In this document: positions 7,181 through 13,696 of the stretch, piece after piece | Position numbering within the stretch: position 1 is the stretch's first letter | Layout: the number at the start of each line of letters is the position of its first letter | NCBI GenBank assembly: GCA_046733315.1 | Contig: JBKPOV010000149.1 | Span: 1 to 15,157 of the forward strand | Source: VRUE01 sp046733315 | Lineage (GTDB): Bacteria > Actinomycetota > Thermoleophilia > Solirubrobacterales > 70-9 | Direction: 5' to 3' | DNA length: 15,157 bases | Translations under genes and position numbers: made by a program | The notes under the pieces: generated by a model | The model's input: the letters and a program-made list of their open reading frames with translations, nothing else | Told to the model about the DNA's origin: nothing | Database searches by the model: none

Positions 7181-9837
7181 GAGCTGACCCGATCGGATTC
7201 GCCGATCACCTCTGACAGAGCCGGGGATCGAAGCTGCCGCCCCGCTCGGAGTAGCGTGCCGCCGCGCGTCTCGTCCCGAAGCGGATCTTCCGGCTCGGGC
7301 GCAGGCTCGGTGGGGCGCGCGGATTCTCGCTGCTCGAGGCGGGAGACATCGCGCAGAACCATCCCGACCGCCGCGCTGCAATCAGAGACGGCGAGCAATA
7401 CCAGGACGGCGGCGAACAGGGCCAGCGATGTGGCCAAAGGCAGCTCGCCATCGAGCCATGCCAGGGCGCTGAAGCCCAGCGGAACGAGAATCACAGCAGC
7501 CACCCTGGAGAGTCTTGGCCACACCTTGACGCGCGTCAGCTGCTTGCCGTCACCATGCTCCTCGACTGCGGTGCGCAGCCGTGCGCCGCCCAGGGGGCCG
7601 GGGCGAACGTGGAGATCCCAGCGGTCGAATGCGCCGCCGCCCTTGACGATCGCGCCGTCGTCGACGAGCAGCTGTTGGAGCTCCCCCAGCCGCTGCGGGT
7701 GGGCCCTCCAGCGCTCGCTCCAGATGCGCACGGTTCGCGGCAGCGGTACTGCCCGGGAGCGCCCAGCACGCCGCCGCCACGGGGAGAGCCCGTTGAGCAG
7801 CCGCCCGGCTAGGCGCGCAAGGGGCTGCAGGAAGAAAAGCGCACCGGTCAGCAGGCGACGGCGAAGAAGGTCGAGCGCCGAGCGGCCCATTGCCTGTCCA
7901 TGGGCCCGCCAGCCACTGGCGAAAGCGCGCCAGAGAATGCCGAAAACCCCCACTGCGAAGAACGGCAGCGCCAGTAACAGCTCGCTCCAGATCAGACCGA
8001 GGGCGCCGAGGACGCCCACCGCCATAACCAGGAGGTAGGACTCCGGCATCAGCATCAGCGAGCTCAACCTTCCCGGGGCCGGCTCGTAGATCGACTGGAA
8101 AAGACCGCTGCCCCAGGGGCCGTAGCGGACCCGTGCGCGCCGCCTGGCGGGGTCGGCTGAGGCGCCGTCGTAGATTCGACCGGCCCAGCGCAGATAGCCC
8201 GCCCGGTTGTGCCGGTTCGGCCATTTCTGCTCGAGCAGGGCCTCCGCCTTGCCGTAGCCGAACTGCTGCTTGAGGTAGCGCCGCACCGTGTCACGGCGGC
8301 GGTGTGTGACGACGGCGCCGGCGCTGAACCCGAGCGTCTCGCCAGCGTCTTGAAGCCTCCAGCAGAGGTCGACGTCGTCGCCGGCGGCCCTGAAACGCTC
8401 GTCGAAACCACCGACTTCACGCAGCGCCGCCCTGCGAAAAGCCATGTTGCAGCCGGGCAGGTGCTCGGCCTCGCGATCGCTGATCAAGACGTGGATCGGC
8501 GCGCCCGGCGCCGCGGCAACGCACTCGGCTACGAAACCGTCGTCCGGAGGAGGAATGTTCGGGCCCCCGATTCCGGCATTCGATCCAGCCCGGAGAGAGG
8601 AGGCGACGTAGTGGAGCCAGTCGAAGTCCGGATAGGCGTCGTCGTCCAGGAAAGCGACGATCTCCCCGCTGGCCGCCTCGATACCGGCGTTGCGCGCGAA
8701 GCTGAGCCCCCTGTGGGGGGTTTCGATCACCTTGACGCCGTAGGAGCGGGCAATATCGCCGGATTCGTCCGTCGAACCGTCGTTGACCACGATCGTCTCG
8801 TAGCTCGGATAGCAGAGGTCCGCCAGCCGCCCAAGGCACTCGGGCAGGGTCCGAGCGCCGTTATAGGTGCAGACCACCACGGAGATTCGGGGCCAGGGGC
8901 CGGAGGAGGGAAACGGCGCCGCGGCGAACGCCTCGCGCACTACGCCGAGCGAAGGCTTCGGACGGCGCTCCCTGTCGACCAGGCCAAAGTCCCAGTCCAG
9001 CACCTCGTGGCCACCACGGTGCCACTCGTCCGTCCAGGAGAAGACGAAGACCCCGGCGGCTCCGGTGCCGAAGGCATGACGGATCTGCCACTCGAGCGCC
9101 TGCGCCTGCGCCTGCTCGCCATTGCGCTGGCTGTCGACTCCCGCCTCGGTGATCAACAGCGGGCGGTCGCCGGCGAGGTTCTGAAGCCGCGCGAGGTAAG
9201 ACTCAAAGGTGCACTCGTCCTCCAGAAAGACGTTGAAGGCAGCGAGGTCCAGAAAGGGAAGCTCCAGATACTCGGTGGAGGGGTAGTTCACGTAAGTGGA
9301 AAGGCCTTCGGGGTCCTCCTCCTTCACCGCCCAGTGGAGGCGTTCGAGGAACCTCTCGGTCGGGCGCTTGCCGTGCCAGCGAACGATCGGTGCCGGGATC
9401 TCGTTGCCGACCGCGTAGCAGAGGATCGCCGGGTGAGCTTCGCATCCCCTCACCTGGTCGGCCACCCTCGCGACGATCGCCTTGGCTCTGCCGGGGTCGT
9501 CGAGGAAGGCGACGTGCTGCGCCCAGGCCAGCCCGACCATTACCTTCAGGCCCTGCGCCTGCGCCAGGTCCAGCAACCAGGCTGGCGGGGGCTCGTAGGT
9601 GCGGACCGCGTTGATCCCCGCGCCGGCCATTGCCTCGAAGTCCGCACGCACTATTTCCCGCGCCGGAAAAGACGAGCCGTCGGCCGGGCGAAAGGTCCCG
9701 TAGGTCACCCCTCGGACGTGCAACTTCTCGGGCCCGAGAATGATCGACCTGCCGTGAATCAGGGGGCGCGGCGCTGAAACGGTGCTAGCTCCTCCGAAGG
9801 GGAATAAACATAGCGGTTTGTGACCAAAGAGTCCCAT
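7177..9837 (-). CDS. Glycoside hydrolase (GH2-like TIM barrel) / GT2 membrane fusion
   Basis: 886 residues. About 25-305 form a GH2/clan A-like TIM barrel. It has the acid/base in GNEIP (N144-E145), the presumed nucleophile in ITEAGVDS (E231), and a late FSWTDEW strand, so both catalytic glutamates are present. About 316-545 form a GT2 domain: ISVVVCTYNGA, VNDGSTDES (D353), a DDD metal site (398-400), and the acidic catalytic region GDDVDLCWRL (486-495). Hydrophobic segments at about 600-640 and 662-682, plus a pair at about 778-822, suggest membrane anchoring, with a soluble module (about 700-770) between them. I recall this order from other bacterial proteins, where it is annotated as a glycosyltransferase. 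The barrel may trim or bind the glycan that the GT2 extends. This is the first gene of the minus-strand operon. The start is uncertain: the ATG at 9837 has no ribosome-binding site, while a strong GGAGGAG lies inside the frame at 9789-9795. Confidence 0.9.
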   Translation of the reverse strand: MGLFGHKPLCLFPFGGASTVSAPRPLIHGRSIILGPEKLHVRGVTYGTFRPADGSSFPAREIVRADFEAMAGAGINAVRTYEPPPAWLLDLAQAQGLKVMVGLAWAQHVAFLDDPGRAKAIVARVADQVRGCEAHPAILCYAVGNEIPAPIVRWHGKRPTERFLERLHWAVKEEDPEGLSTYVNYPSTEYLELPFLDLAAFNVFLEDECTFESYLARLQNLAGDRPLLITEAGVDSQRNGEQAQAQALEWQIRHAFGTGAAGVFVFSWTDEWHRGGHEVLDWDFGLVDRERRPKPSLGVVREAFAAAPFPSSGPWPRISVVVCTYNGARTLPECLGRLADLCYPSYETIVVNDGSTDESGDIARSYGVKVIETPHRGLSFARNAGIEAASGEIVAFLDDDAYPDFDWLHYVASSLRAGSNAGIGGPNIPPPDDGFVAECVAAAPGAPIHVLISDREAEHLPGCNMAFRRAALREVGGFDERFRAAGDDVDLCWRLQDAGETLGFSAGAVVTHRRRDTVRRYLKQQFGYGKAEALLEQKWPNRHNRAGYLRWAGRIYDGASADPARRRARVRYGPWGSGLFQSIYEPAPGRLSSLMLMPESYLLVMAVGVLGALGLIWSELLLALPFFAVGVFGILWRAFASGWRAHGQAMGRSALDLLRRRLLTGALFFLQPLARLAGRLLNGLSPWRRRAGRSRAVPLPRTVRIWSERWRAHPQRLGELQQLLVDDGAIVKGGGAFDRWDLHVRPGPLGGARLRTAVEEHGDGKQLTRVKVWPRLSRVAAVILVPLGFSALAWLDGELPLATSLALFAAVLVLLAVSDCSAAVGMVLRDVSRLEQRESARPTEPAPEPEDPLRDETRGGTLLRAGRQLRSPALSEVIGESDRVSS

Positions 9838-9919
9838 CAGGCACTGGCACGGAATGGTCGGCTAGATTTCGCTCTCCGCCGCCAAGTCCTGGCTCGTATC
9901 GACCAACCCGAGGAGCAGC
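9838..9919. promoter_or_regulatory. Divergent intergenic region between the glycan operon and mcl
   Basis: These 82 bases separate two divergent genes and should contain, or lie beside, the promoters for both the minus-strand glycan operon and mcl. I cannot recognise a convincing -35/-10 pair on either strand. The most AT-rich patch is just to the left (about 9799-9830), inside the annotated start of the hydrolase/GT2 gene. On the minus strand that patch contains TATGTT (9812-9807), a possible -10 box about a dozen bases before the GGAGGAG at 9795-9789. If it is a promoter, the hydrolase/GT2 coding start is downstream of the annotated ATG. Confidence 0.35.
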
Positions 9920-10972
9920 TTGAGAAACCCAAGAGACTTTTTCCAACCGCAGGCAATCGGCGCCCCCGAGCCGCTGCGCGAGATCCCGGTAAAGCCCTCG
10001 CGGATGATCCATTTCCTCGACTTCTCGAACGAGAAGATGGTCGCCAAGGCAGCCGACGTCGCGACCAAGACCGACATCCTGCTCGGCAACCTCGAGGACG
10101 CGATCCCGGTCGACCGCAAGGAGGCCGCGCGCCAGGGCCTGATCCGCGCCGCAAAGGAGTCCGACTTCGGCCAAACGGCGCTGTGGACCCGGGTCAACTC
10201 GTTGGAGAGCCCCTGGGTCCTCGACGACCTGACGACCCTCGTCACCGAGATCGGCGAGAAGCTCGAGGTCGTGATGGTGCCCAAGGTCGAGGGCGCCTGG
10301 GACATCCACTACGTCGACCGCCTGCTCGCCCAGCTCGAGGCCAAGGCGGGGCTGGACCGCCCGATTTTGATCCACGCGATCCTCGAGACCGCGCAGGGCG
10401 TGGTCAACCTGGAGGAGATCGCCGCCGCCAGCCCGCGCATGCAGGGGATGAGCTTCGGCCCCGCCGACCTCGCCGCCTCACGCCGGATGAAGACCACTCG
10501 CGTCGGCGGTGGCCACCCCGGCTACCGGGTGATGGAGGACCCCGCCGATCCGGAGAACCCCGAGGCCGAGCGGGTCAGCGCCCAGCAGGACCTCTGGCAC
10601 TACTCGATCGCGCGCATGGTCGACGCCTGCGCGGCGACGGGCATCCTCCCCTTCTACGGCCCCTTCGGCGACATCAAGGACACGGCCGGCTGTGAGACCC
10701 AGTTCCGCGCCGCCTTCCTGATGGGCTGCGTCGGCGCCTGGTCGCTGCACCCGGCGCAGATCGACATCGCCAAGAAGGTCTTCAGCCCGCCCGCTGAGGA
10801 GGTCGAGTTCGCCAAGAAGGTGCTGGAGGCGATCCCCGACGGTGCCGGGGTGCACATGATCGACGGCAAGATGCAGGACGACGCCACCTGGAAGCAGTGC
10901 AAGGTGATGGTTGAGCTGGCGGAGATGCTTGCCGCAAAGGATCCGGAGCTGGCCAGCGCCTACGGAATGTAG
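9920..10972 (+). CDS. mcl: Malyl-CoA / methylmalyl-CoA lyase, Chloroflexus type (HpcH/HpaI, CitE-like family)
   Basis: 350 residues. The family cleaves or condenses CoA thioesters such as malyl-CoA (acetyl-CoA + glyoxylate) and beta-methylmalyl-CoA (propionyl-CoA + glyoxylate) in the cytoplasm. As I remember it, the Chloroflexus aurantiacus enzyme (about 348 residues) matches over the whole length, including the N-terminal IGAPEPLRE box, GNLEDAIP (56-63), MVPKVEGAWDIHYVD (119-133), GGGHP (196-200), YGPFGDIKD (246-254) and MIDGKMQDDATWKQ (313-326). The Mg ligands expected for the family are present as E156 (ILETAQG) and D183 (GPADLAASR). The TTG start at 9920 is chosen because GAGGAG lies at 9910-9915 and because the conserved N-terminus begins before the next ATG (residue 29). 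It is the only plus-strand gene here and converges on pckG. A generic CitE-like lyase is the alternative, but the full-length match makes it less likely. Confidence 0.88.
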   Translation: MRNPRDFFQPQAIGAPEPLREIPVKPSRMIHFLDFSNEKMVAKAADVATKTDILLGNLEDAIPVDRKEAARQGLIRAAKESDFGQTALWTRVNSLESPWVLDDLTTLVTEIGEKLEVVMVPKVEGAWDIHYVDRLLAQLEAKAGLDRPILIHAILETAQGVVNLEEIAAASPRMQGMSFGPADLAASRRMKTTRVGGGHPGYRVMEDPADPENPEAERVSAQQDLWHYSIARMVDACAATGILPFYGPFGDIKDTAGCETQFRAAFLMGCVGAWSLHPAQIDIAKKVFSPPAEEVEFAKKVLEAIPDGAGVHMIDGKMQDDATWKQCKVMVELAEMLAAKDPELASAYGM

Positions 10973-10977
10973 GCGCC

Positions 10978-11006
10978 GCAGCGCCCGGGCTCAGCCCAGG
11001 CGCTGC
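10978..11006. terminator. Bidirectional terminator-like hairpin between mcl and pckG
   Basis: Two 13-base arms (10978-10990 and 10994-11006) are inverted complements with a single mismatch (C10986 against A10998). They are separated by the three-base loop TCA, which is itself the pckG stop codon read on the plus strand. The stem is almost entirely G/C. It sits exactly where the two convergent genes end: 5 bases after the mcl stop, and overlapping the last codons of pckG. There is no T-run on either side, so it is not a classic intrinsic terminator. T-less hairpins at gene ends are common in high-GC actinobacteria. It could stop or protect both transcripts. Confidence 0.6.
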
Positions 11007-12799
11007 TCCAGCCCATCGAGCTGCGCCGCGATCTCCCGCGGCAGCCGCTCGCGGAAGCGCTCGAGGTGGCTCCTGACCTGGGGCAGCTGTTGCTTGAACA
11101 GCTCGGTGTCGACCGAGAGCAGCTCCCGCATCTCCTCCGCGGAGACATCGAGCCCCTCGGTGTCGATCTCGCCCTGCGCCGGAAGCAGCCCGATCGGAGA
11201 GTCGACCGTCTCCCCCTCGCCGTCGCAACGGCGGAAGATCCACTCGAGGACACGGCTGTTCTCGCCGAAACCGGGCCAGATGAAGTGGCCCTCACTGTCC
11301 TTGCGGAACCAGTTGACGAGGAAGATCTTCGGCAGCTTCGCCCCCTCGCGCTTGCCCAGCTCCAGCCAATGGGCGAAGTAGTCGGCCATGTTGTAGCCGG
11401 CGAATGGCAGCATCGCCATCGGGTCGAAGCGGAGCTGGCCGACCTCGCCGGCGGCGGCGGCGGTCGTCTCGACCGACATCGTCGCGCCGAGGAAGGTGCC
11501 GTGCTCCCAGTCGAAGGCCTCTGAGACGAGCGGCACCGCCGTCGCCCGGCGCCCACCGAAGAGGAAGGCGTCGATCGGCACGCCGGCCGGGTCCTCCCAC
11601 TCGGGCGCGATGCAGGGGCACTGCGCCGCGGGCGTGGTGAAGCGGGCATTGGGGTGGGCGGCCGGGCTCTCGGAATCCGGTGTCCAGTCCTCGCCGTGCC
11701 AGTCGGTGGCGTGGGCCGGCGCCTCGCCGGTCATTCCCTCCCACCAGACGTCGCCGTCGTCGGTTTTGGCGCAGTTGGTGAAGATCGAGTTGCGCTCGAT
11801 CGTCTCCATCGCGTTGGGGTTGGTCTTGTGACCAGTTCCGGGAGCGACGCCGAAGAAGCCGGCCTCGGGATTGACGGCGTAGAGGCGACCGTCGTCGCCG
11901 AACTTCATCCAGGCGATGTCGTCGCCGATCGTCTCCGCCGTCCAACCCTCCAGGGTCGGGATCAGCATCGCCAGGTTGGTCTTGCCGGAGGCAGACGGGA
12001 AGGCGCCGGTCACGTACTTGACCTGCCCTGCCGGCGAGGTCAGCTTGAGGATCAGCATGTGCTCGGCCATCCAACCCTCGTCGCGGGCCATCGCCGAGGC
12101 GATGCGCAGCGCAAAGCACTTCTTGCCGAGCAGGGCATTGCCGCCATAGCCGGAGCCGAACGACCAGATCTCACGCGTCTCCGGATAGTGCACGATGTAC
12201 TTGTTGTCGGCGTTGCAGGGCCAGGGCACGTCCTCTGCGCCCTCGCTCAGCGGCATGCCGACGGAGTGCACGCAGGGGACGAATTGCCCCTCGTCGCCGA
12301 GCACGTCGAGCGCGCCCTTGCCCATCCGGGTCATGATCCGCATCGAGGTGGCGACGTAGGCGGAATCGGTCAGCTGGACGCCGATGTGGGCGATCGGCGA
12401 GCCGAGCGGGCCCATTGAGAACGGCACGACGTACATCGTGCGGCCCTTCATGCAGCCGCTGAAGAGTCCCTTTAGCTTGGTGCGCATCTCGCCCGGATCG
12501 CACCAGTTGTTGGTCGGTCCGGCATCGGCCTGCTCGGCCGAGCAGATGAAGGTGCGGTCCTCGACTCGAGCGACGTCGCCGGGGTCAGAGAGGGCGAGAT
12601 AGGAGTTGGGGCGCTTCGCGTCGGAGAGGCGCTCGAAGGTGCCTGCATCGATCAGCGTCTGCGCGAGGGAGTCGTACTCCTCAGCGGAACCGTCACACCA
12701 ATAAATGGCGTCGGGCTGGGTCAGGGCGGCGATCTCCTCGACCCAGTCGAGGAGCTTTGCGTGGGTGGTCGGCGCGTTGGCCGTGCTCGTTTGGCTCAT
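10991..12799 (-). CDS. pckG: GTP-dependent phosphoenolpyruvate carboxykinase
   Basis: 602 residues, normal for the GTP class, which interconverts oxaloacetate + GTP and PEP + CO2 + GDP at the start of gluconeogenesis or in anaplerosis. Marks of the class are GSGYGGNALLGKK, the P-loop GAFPSASGKTN (265-275), the GDDIAWMKF kinase-2 motif (292-300) and FGGRR (414-418). With a constant offset of 17 from human PCK1 (remembered numbering), the Mn ligands fall on K227, H247 and D294. The same offset puts S271 where PCK1 has the reactive C288 (usually PSACGKTN); the codon is TCC at 11989-11987. The start ATG at 12799 is 10 bases after the CAP-protein stop; the open extension to 12901 is a shadow. The ribosome-binding site is weak. 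Co-transcription with the three upstream genes is likely, although a promoter of its own inside the upstream gene cannot be excluded. The 3' end lies in a strong hairpin. Confidence 0.97.
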   Translation of the reverse strand: MSQTSTANAPTTHAKLLDWVEEIAALTQPDAIYWCDGSAEEYDSLAQTLIDAGTFERLSDAKRPNSYLALSDPGDVARVEDRTFICSAEQADAGPTNNWCDPGEMRTKLKGLFSGCMKGRTMYVVPFSMGPLGSPIAHIGVQLTDSAYVATSMRIMTRMGKGALDVLGDEGQFVPCVHSVGMPLSEGAEDVPWPCNADNKYIVHYPETREIWSFGSGYGGNALLGKKCFALRIASAMARDEGWMAEHMLILKLTSPAGQVKYVTGAFPSASGKTNLAMLIPTLEGWTAETIGDDIAWMKFGDDGRLYAVNPEAGFFGVAPGTGHKTNPNAMETIERNSIFTNCAKTDDGDVWWEGMTGEAPAHATDWHGEDWTPDSESPAAHPNARFTTPAAQCPCIAPEWEDPAGVPIDAFLFGGRRATAVPLVSEAFDWEHGTFLGATMSVETTAAAAGEVGQLRFDPMAMLPFAGYNMADYFAHWLELGKREGAKLPKIFLVNWFRKDSEGHFIWPGFGENSRVLEWIFRRCDGEGETVDSPIGLLPAQGEIDTEGLDVSAEEMRELLSVDTELFKQQLPQVRSHLERFRERLPREIAAQLDGLEQRLG

Positions 12800-12809
12800 C
12801 TTCGGCACT

Positions 12810-13382
12810 CTACCCGCGAGCGCCGAAGTCGAGCGTGTATGTGGCGGCGTTGTCGTGGTTGCCAAGCGTGTCGCCACGTGCCACGCCCACGCCGAAGTCA
12901 TGCAGGCCCGAGTCGAGGATGTTGCGACGGTGCGGCGGGCTGTGCATCCAGCTTTCCACGATCGCGAGCGGCGAGCCGTGGCTGCGGCCGAAACCCGTCG
13001 CGATGTTCTCCGCCAGGCGGTAATAAGCGGTGCGTCCGAGGTAGCCGCTGTGGAAGATGCGACTGGTTGGCGTGCTGCCGTGGGGGCCGTAATGGGAGAA
13101 GCTGCCGCTCCTCACCATGCTCCACGAGTGGGCGGAGGCCGAGTGCCGCAGGGCCTTGTTGTAGGCGAGGGGCCTGATGCCGTGCCGTACCCGAGCCCGG
13201 TTCACCAGGCAGAGGACCGAGGTGCGCAGTTCGTGGTCGGTCGCCAGGCGGGGGGCCTGGGCGGCTCGGCCGCACTGGTAAGCGCGGCCGGCCAGGACCG
13301 GAGGGGCGGCCCAGAGCGCCAGCGCGAGCGAGGCGATCGCGCCACAGAGCAGTGCCTGGCGCCTTGACGTTTTCTTTGTCAT
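12810..13382 (-). CDS. Secreted CAP/SCP-domain (YkwD-like) protein
   Basis: 190 residues. The N-terminus (MTKKTSRRQALL) is basic, followed by a hydrophobic stretch to about residue 25 and a likely cleavage site after VLA (29-31), so the protein is exported. The SRRQALL stretch loosely resembles a twin-arginine signal. Residues about 50-188 are a bacterial CAP domain of the YkwD kind: LVNRARVRHGIRPL, then H97 (SGSFSHYG), E125 (RLAENIATG) and H151 (SPPHRRNIL), ending in a TYTLDFG strand. These His/Glu residues form the conserved cavity of the superfamily. C37 and C58 could form a disulfide. The biochemical role of bacterial CAP proteins is largely unknown; binding of lipids or cell-wall material has been proposed. 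The ATG overlaps the stop of the lipoprotein gene (ATGA), so the two exported proteins may act together. The longer open frame to 13769 is a shadow. Confidence 0.92.
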   Translation of the reverse strand: MTKKTSRRQALLCGAIASLALALWAAPPVLAGRAYQCGRAAQAPRLATDHELRTSVLCLVNRARVRHGIRPLAYNKALRHSASAHSWSMVRSGSFSHYGPHGSTPTSRIFHSGYLGRTAYYRLAENIATGFGRSHGSPLAIVESWMHSPPHRRNILDSGLHDFGVGVARGDTLGNHDNAATYTLDFGARG

Positions 13383-13696
13383 TTTTCGTCTGCTTTCTTG
13401 GTGGACCGCAGGTCGGTGACGGCAACATCGGCATCCTCGTTGAGGATCTTGAGCAATGCCGTCTGGCGCTCTCCGCCGGCCAGATTCACCTCGCATTCGA
13501 AGGTCGCGCCGGTCTTGACCTCGACGTCCGAGGGGCAGTCCACGGAGGAGATATCCCGCTCGGTCGACCTGCTCAGGTCCTGTTCCAGCGCCGCCTCGGT
13601 CTTGGCCGAGTCGATCACGGTTTCGCCGCAGCCGGCCGCGAAGGTGGCGCCGGCAAGCAGCGCAGCGAGTGCCGCGCGGCGGCCAAGCGAGCTCAT
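13379..13696 (-). CDS. Small DUF4333-like lipoprotein
   Basis: 105 residues. A short basic N-terminus and a hydrophobic segment lead to a lipobox-like ATFAAGC with the acceptor cysteine at C23, so it should be a lipid-anchored extracytoplasmic protein. The mature part fits the actinobacterial DUF4333 pattern: a helix (about 29-46), then CPSDVEVKTGATFEC with the cysteine pair C54/C68, and a beta-rich end. The family has no known function. The C-terminus is lysine-rich (STKKADEK). A good ribosome-binding site (GGGAGGGG) lies 6 bases before the ATG, inside the end of pabB. The ATG overlaps the pabB stop (ATGA), and the TGA stop overlaps the start of the CAP-protein gene. The lipobox position -3 is Ala rather than Leu, so lipidation is likely but not certain. 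Confidence 0.87.
   Translation of the reverse strand: MSSLGRRAALAALLAGATFAAGCGETVIDSAKTEAALEQDLSRSTERDISSVDCPSDVEVKTGATFECEVNLAGGERQTALLKILNEDADVAVTDLRSTKKADEK

Noticed and set aside
5105..8038. A 977-codon open frame on the plus strand opposite the exporter and the hydrolase/GT2 gene
   Set aside because: It is antisense to two clear genes, is rich in Arg/Pro/Ser, shows no known motif, and is expected by chance in high-GC coding DNA.
8209..9777. A 522-codon plus-strand open frame opposite the hydrolase/GT2 gene
   Set aside because: It is a mirror of a well-supported gene, with no recognisable domain.
11449..11463. Run of GGC triplets in pckG
   Set aside because: It encodes a short alanine run in an otherwise normal gene; too short to be a meaningful repeat.
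13355..13400. AT-rich patch at the lipoprotein/CAP gene junction as a possible promoter or insertion scar
   Set aside because: It is explained by lysine codons at the end of one gene and the start of the next; no promoter pair or target-site duplication is visible.
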